Assembly: GCA_003118195.1 (NCBI GenBank)
Contig: BEXV01000896.1
Span: forward strand, 79,252-96,971
DNA from: Hemicentrotus pulcherrimus
Lineage: Eukaryota; Echinodermata; Echinoidea; Camarodonta; Strongylocentrotidae
Direction of reading: 5' to 3'
Length of the DNA: 17,720 bases
In this document: piece after piece, positions 16,300 to 17,720 of the stretch
Layout: the number at the start of each line of letters is the position of its first letter
Position numbering within the stretch: the stretch's first letter is position 1
Made by a program: the position numbers and the translations under genes
Notes under the pieces: generated by a model
What the model saw: the letters and a program-made list of their open reading frames with translations, nothing else
The model's database searches: none
Told to the model about the DNA's origin: nothing

Positions 16300-16563
16300 G
16301 TGTGCACATCCCATAGGGATACTCATCACGCCTACACGGTAATTATATTACCCCTACTTTAGCCTAGCTGCCCTAAGGCACTAAAAGCATTCAAGGATTA
16401 AATTTGTACCAGGAACCTGTTTACCCTCCACCAGGGTGGAGAGTGGAAAGCGATGAATGTATAGATTATATTTTTGGCCAAAGGACATAAATACTGTGGC
16501 AGGACTTGAACTGCAAACCTTGTGATCCACAGTCCAGTTACCACTAGACAACGACACCTCTAC
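16300..16563 (-). mobile_element. tRNA-derived SINE
   Basis: Minus-strand head: GTCTAGTGGTAACTGG (A-box region, 16534-16550) and GTTCAAGTCC (B box, 16502-16511). The body has GTCCTTTGGCCAAAAATATA, CCACTCTCCACCCTGGTGGA and TGCCTTAGGGCAGCTAGGCT, paralleling the SINE at 9795-10136 and the fragments at 1131 and 10581. The end is near 16300. Confidence 0.82.
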
Positions 16564-17720
16564 ATACAGTAAAAAGCACTACATGTAGATAACGAACATA
16601 ACAACACAATGAACATGTAGCATCACTCTACTAAGAACTATCAAGTGGTACTTTATATATGGCAATGAGAACAATGTCATGTCTACAAAAATATGCATGT
16701 AGCTTGTTTGTTTTTTTTGGTTAACTTTATTTTGCTTTTGTTTGTTTTGATATGGCCTGAAGGGGGTAAATATATCAAGAAATAATCAATTCAAAAACAC
16801 AGTGGAATGTACTTGATGGAAAAAAAGATGACTGAAAGGGAAGAGACAGGCCTATTGATATACAAAATGTATTCAATTTTGTTTGCATGACCTTATAGAC
16901 TTAGGGGAAGTGTTTATCAATTTGCCAAAATACTACAAATATTCAAAAGTCAATATTTTTCTGTGCATGGTAATAAAGATTTGAGAAGGATTTCCATTTG
17001 CTAAAACAATATTTCTATTTGAAAGATAACCCTTTATTGCCTCAAAATCCTTTACATTAGACATATTTTGGAAGCAAACTGCAAAGTGGATAAAATATTG
17101 CTACCGGTATGTAAAGAGGGAATTGAAGAGGTGAAATTGCAGCATATGAAATACTTCATGTCGGAGTACAGAAGCTTTATGTACATATCTGTTGCAACAT
17201 GTACATGTAAAGTGTAGTAAAGACAATGTGTAGAAATAGACTACAAAAAAAAAGCAATATCTAGAACAATATGTTACATGTGGAAGGCAGAAAGTCTGTT
17301 CTTTACAGGAAAGGTGATGATAATACTAAGTTACATTTTGTACATACTTTCGCCTCAGGTAGCTCTCTCTGTTGGCATAAAATAATTATAATATACGACG
17401 AAGAAAGATGAAAGTATACATGTAAGTCAGGTCACACCATGATACTTGAACCGTTATTACATAATAATAACAATGAACAATGCCATTTCAATATAAACAT
17501 TGATTGATACCAAACACATATAATGTGCTATCGGAAGTAAAGACTGATTGATGATACGGTATATGTAGGTGCCAGTAAGTAAATTTTATTAGTAGAAAGA
17601 CTTGACAGATATGATTGATGCGATTGCATTGTGAAAGAAACGTTGTGGAATCAATCAGAAAAGGTTGATCATCTAGCATCAAGCATCTGCAAGGTTCTGG
17701 AATCATCAAAATGATAAGAA
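16564..17720. other. Upstream intron, no recognisable content
   Basis: AT-rich, with short T and A runs (16711-16718, 17246-17254). I looked on the minus strand for the missing upstream motor exons (P-loop GESGAGKT, switch I SSRFGKY) and did not find them. Open frames here are short and unlike known proteins. Confidence 0.55.

Noticed and set aside
15988..16307. Ile/Asn-rich open frames on both strands
   Set aside because: Products of ATT/AAT triplet satellite.
17351..17371. Possible 21-nt minus-strand microexon between CCAACAG and GTATGT (reads RELPEAK)
   Set aside because: The splice-like signals are attractive, but the residues do not match any part of the myosin head expected there, and short AG...GT intervals are common by chance.

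Overview
The window is animal genomic DNA, most likely from a sea urchin or a close relative. It is AT-rich, gene-poor and intron-rich, with dense SINE, LINE-tail and MITE debris and long microsatellites. The tRNA-headed SINEs whose 3' ends read like 'gcgctatataaa' followed by ATT repeats are of the type common in sea urchins; this assignment is inference from style, not from a search. There is no prokaryotic content: no operons, CRISPR, rRNA or intact tRNA gene.

One real gene is visible, on the minus strand: a class I unconventional myosin of the Myo1d/Myo1g type. I can place 14 consecutive coding exons between 14377 and 492. All junctions are GT-AG and all phases agree. They join into one stop-free frame of 2159 nt (719 codons plus 2 nt). 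Read in gene order, they cover the middle and lower motor domain, the switch II region, the actin-binding and converter regions, the IQ neck and most of the TH1 tail. The N-terminal part of the motor (P-loop, switch I) and the last C-terminal exon(s) are not found and should lie beyond 17720 and below 1. Only some exons show up as long open frames; several short ones (6614-6780, 2056-2157, 1264-1380, 14255-14377) were found by family similarity plus splice signals.

The rest is intron. From low to high coordinates: a decayed echo of the last visible exon (232-286); a fold-back MITE and SINE tail (821-1245); a CT-rich tract (1626-1870); a LINE 3' fragment (3520-3935); a 4-copy array of about 116 bp that carries the splice acceptor of the 4176-4399 exon (4365-4845); ATT, GA and GATA microsatellites (7285-7935); a minus-strand SINE (8118-8312); two LINE 3' fragments end to end (8775-9330); a full tRNA-headed SINE (9795-10136); a second fold-back MITE (11214-11504) and an exon echo (11588-11650); a small MITE (12177-12328); a MITE with about 100-bp arms (14849-15141); an unidentified open frame (15163-15714); retroelement tail and AT-triplet satellite (15955-16290); and a minus-strand SINE (16300-16563).

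I see no new multi-gene system. The most unusual signal is that three different myosin exons have partial copies of their exon/intron boundary in the adjacent intron, one of them amplified to a four-unit tandem array of splice acceptors whose decoy copies all lead to early stop codons.
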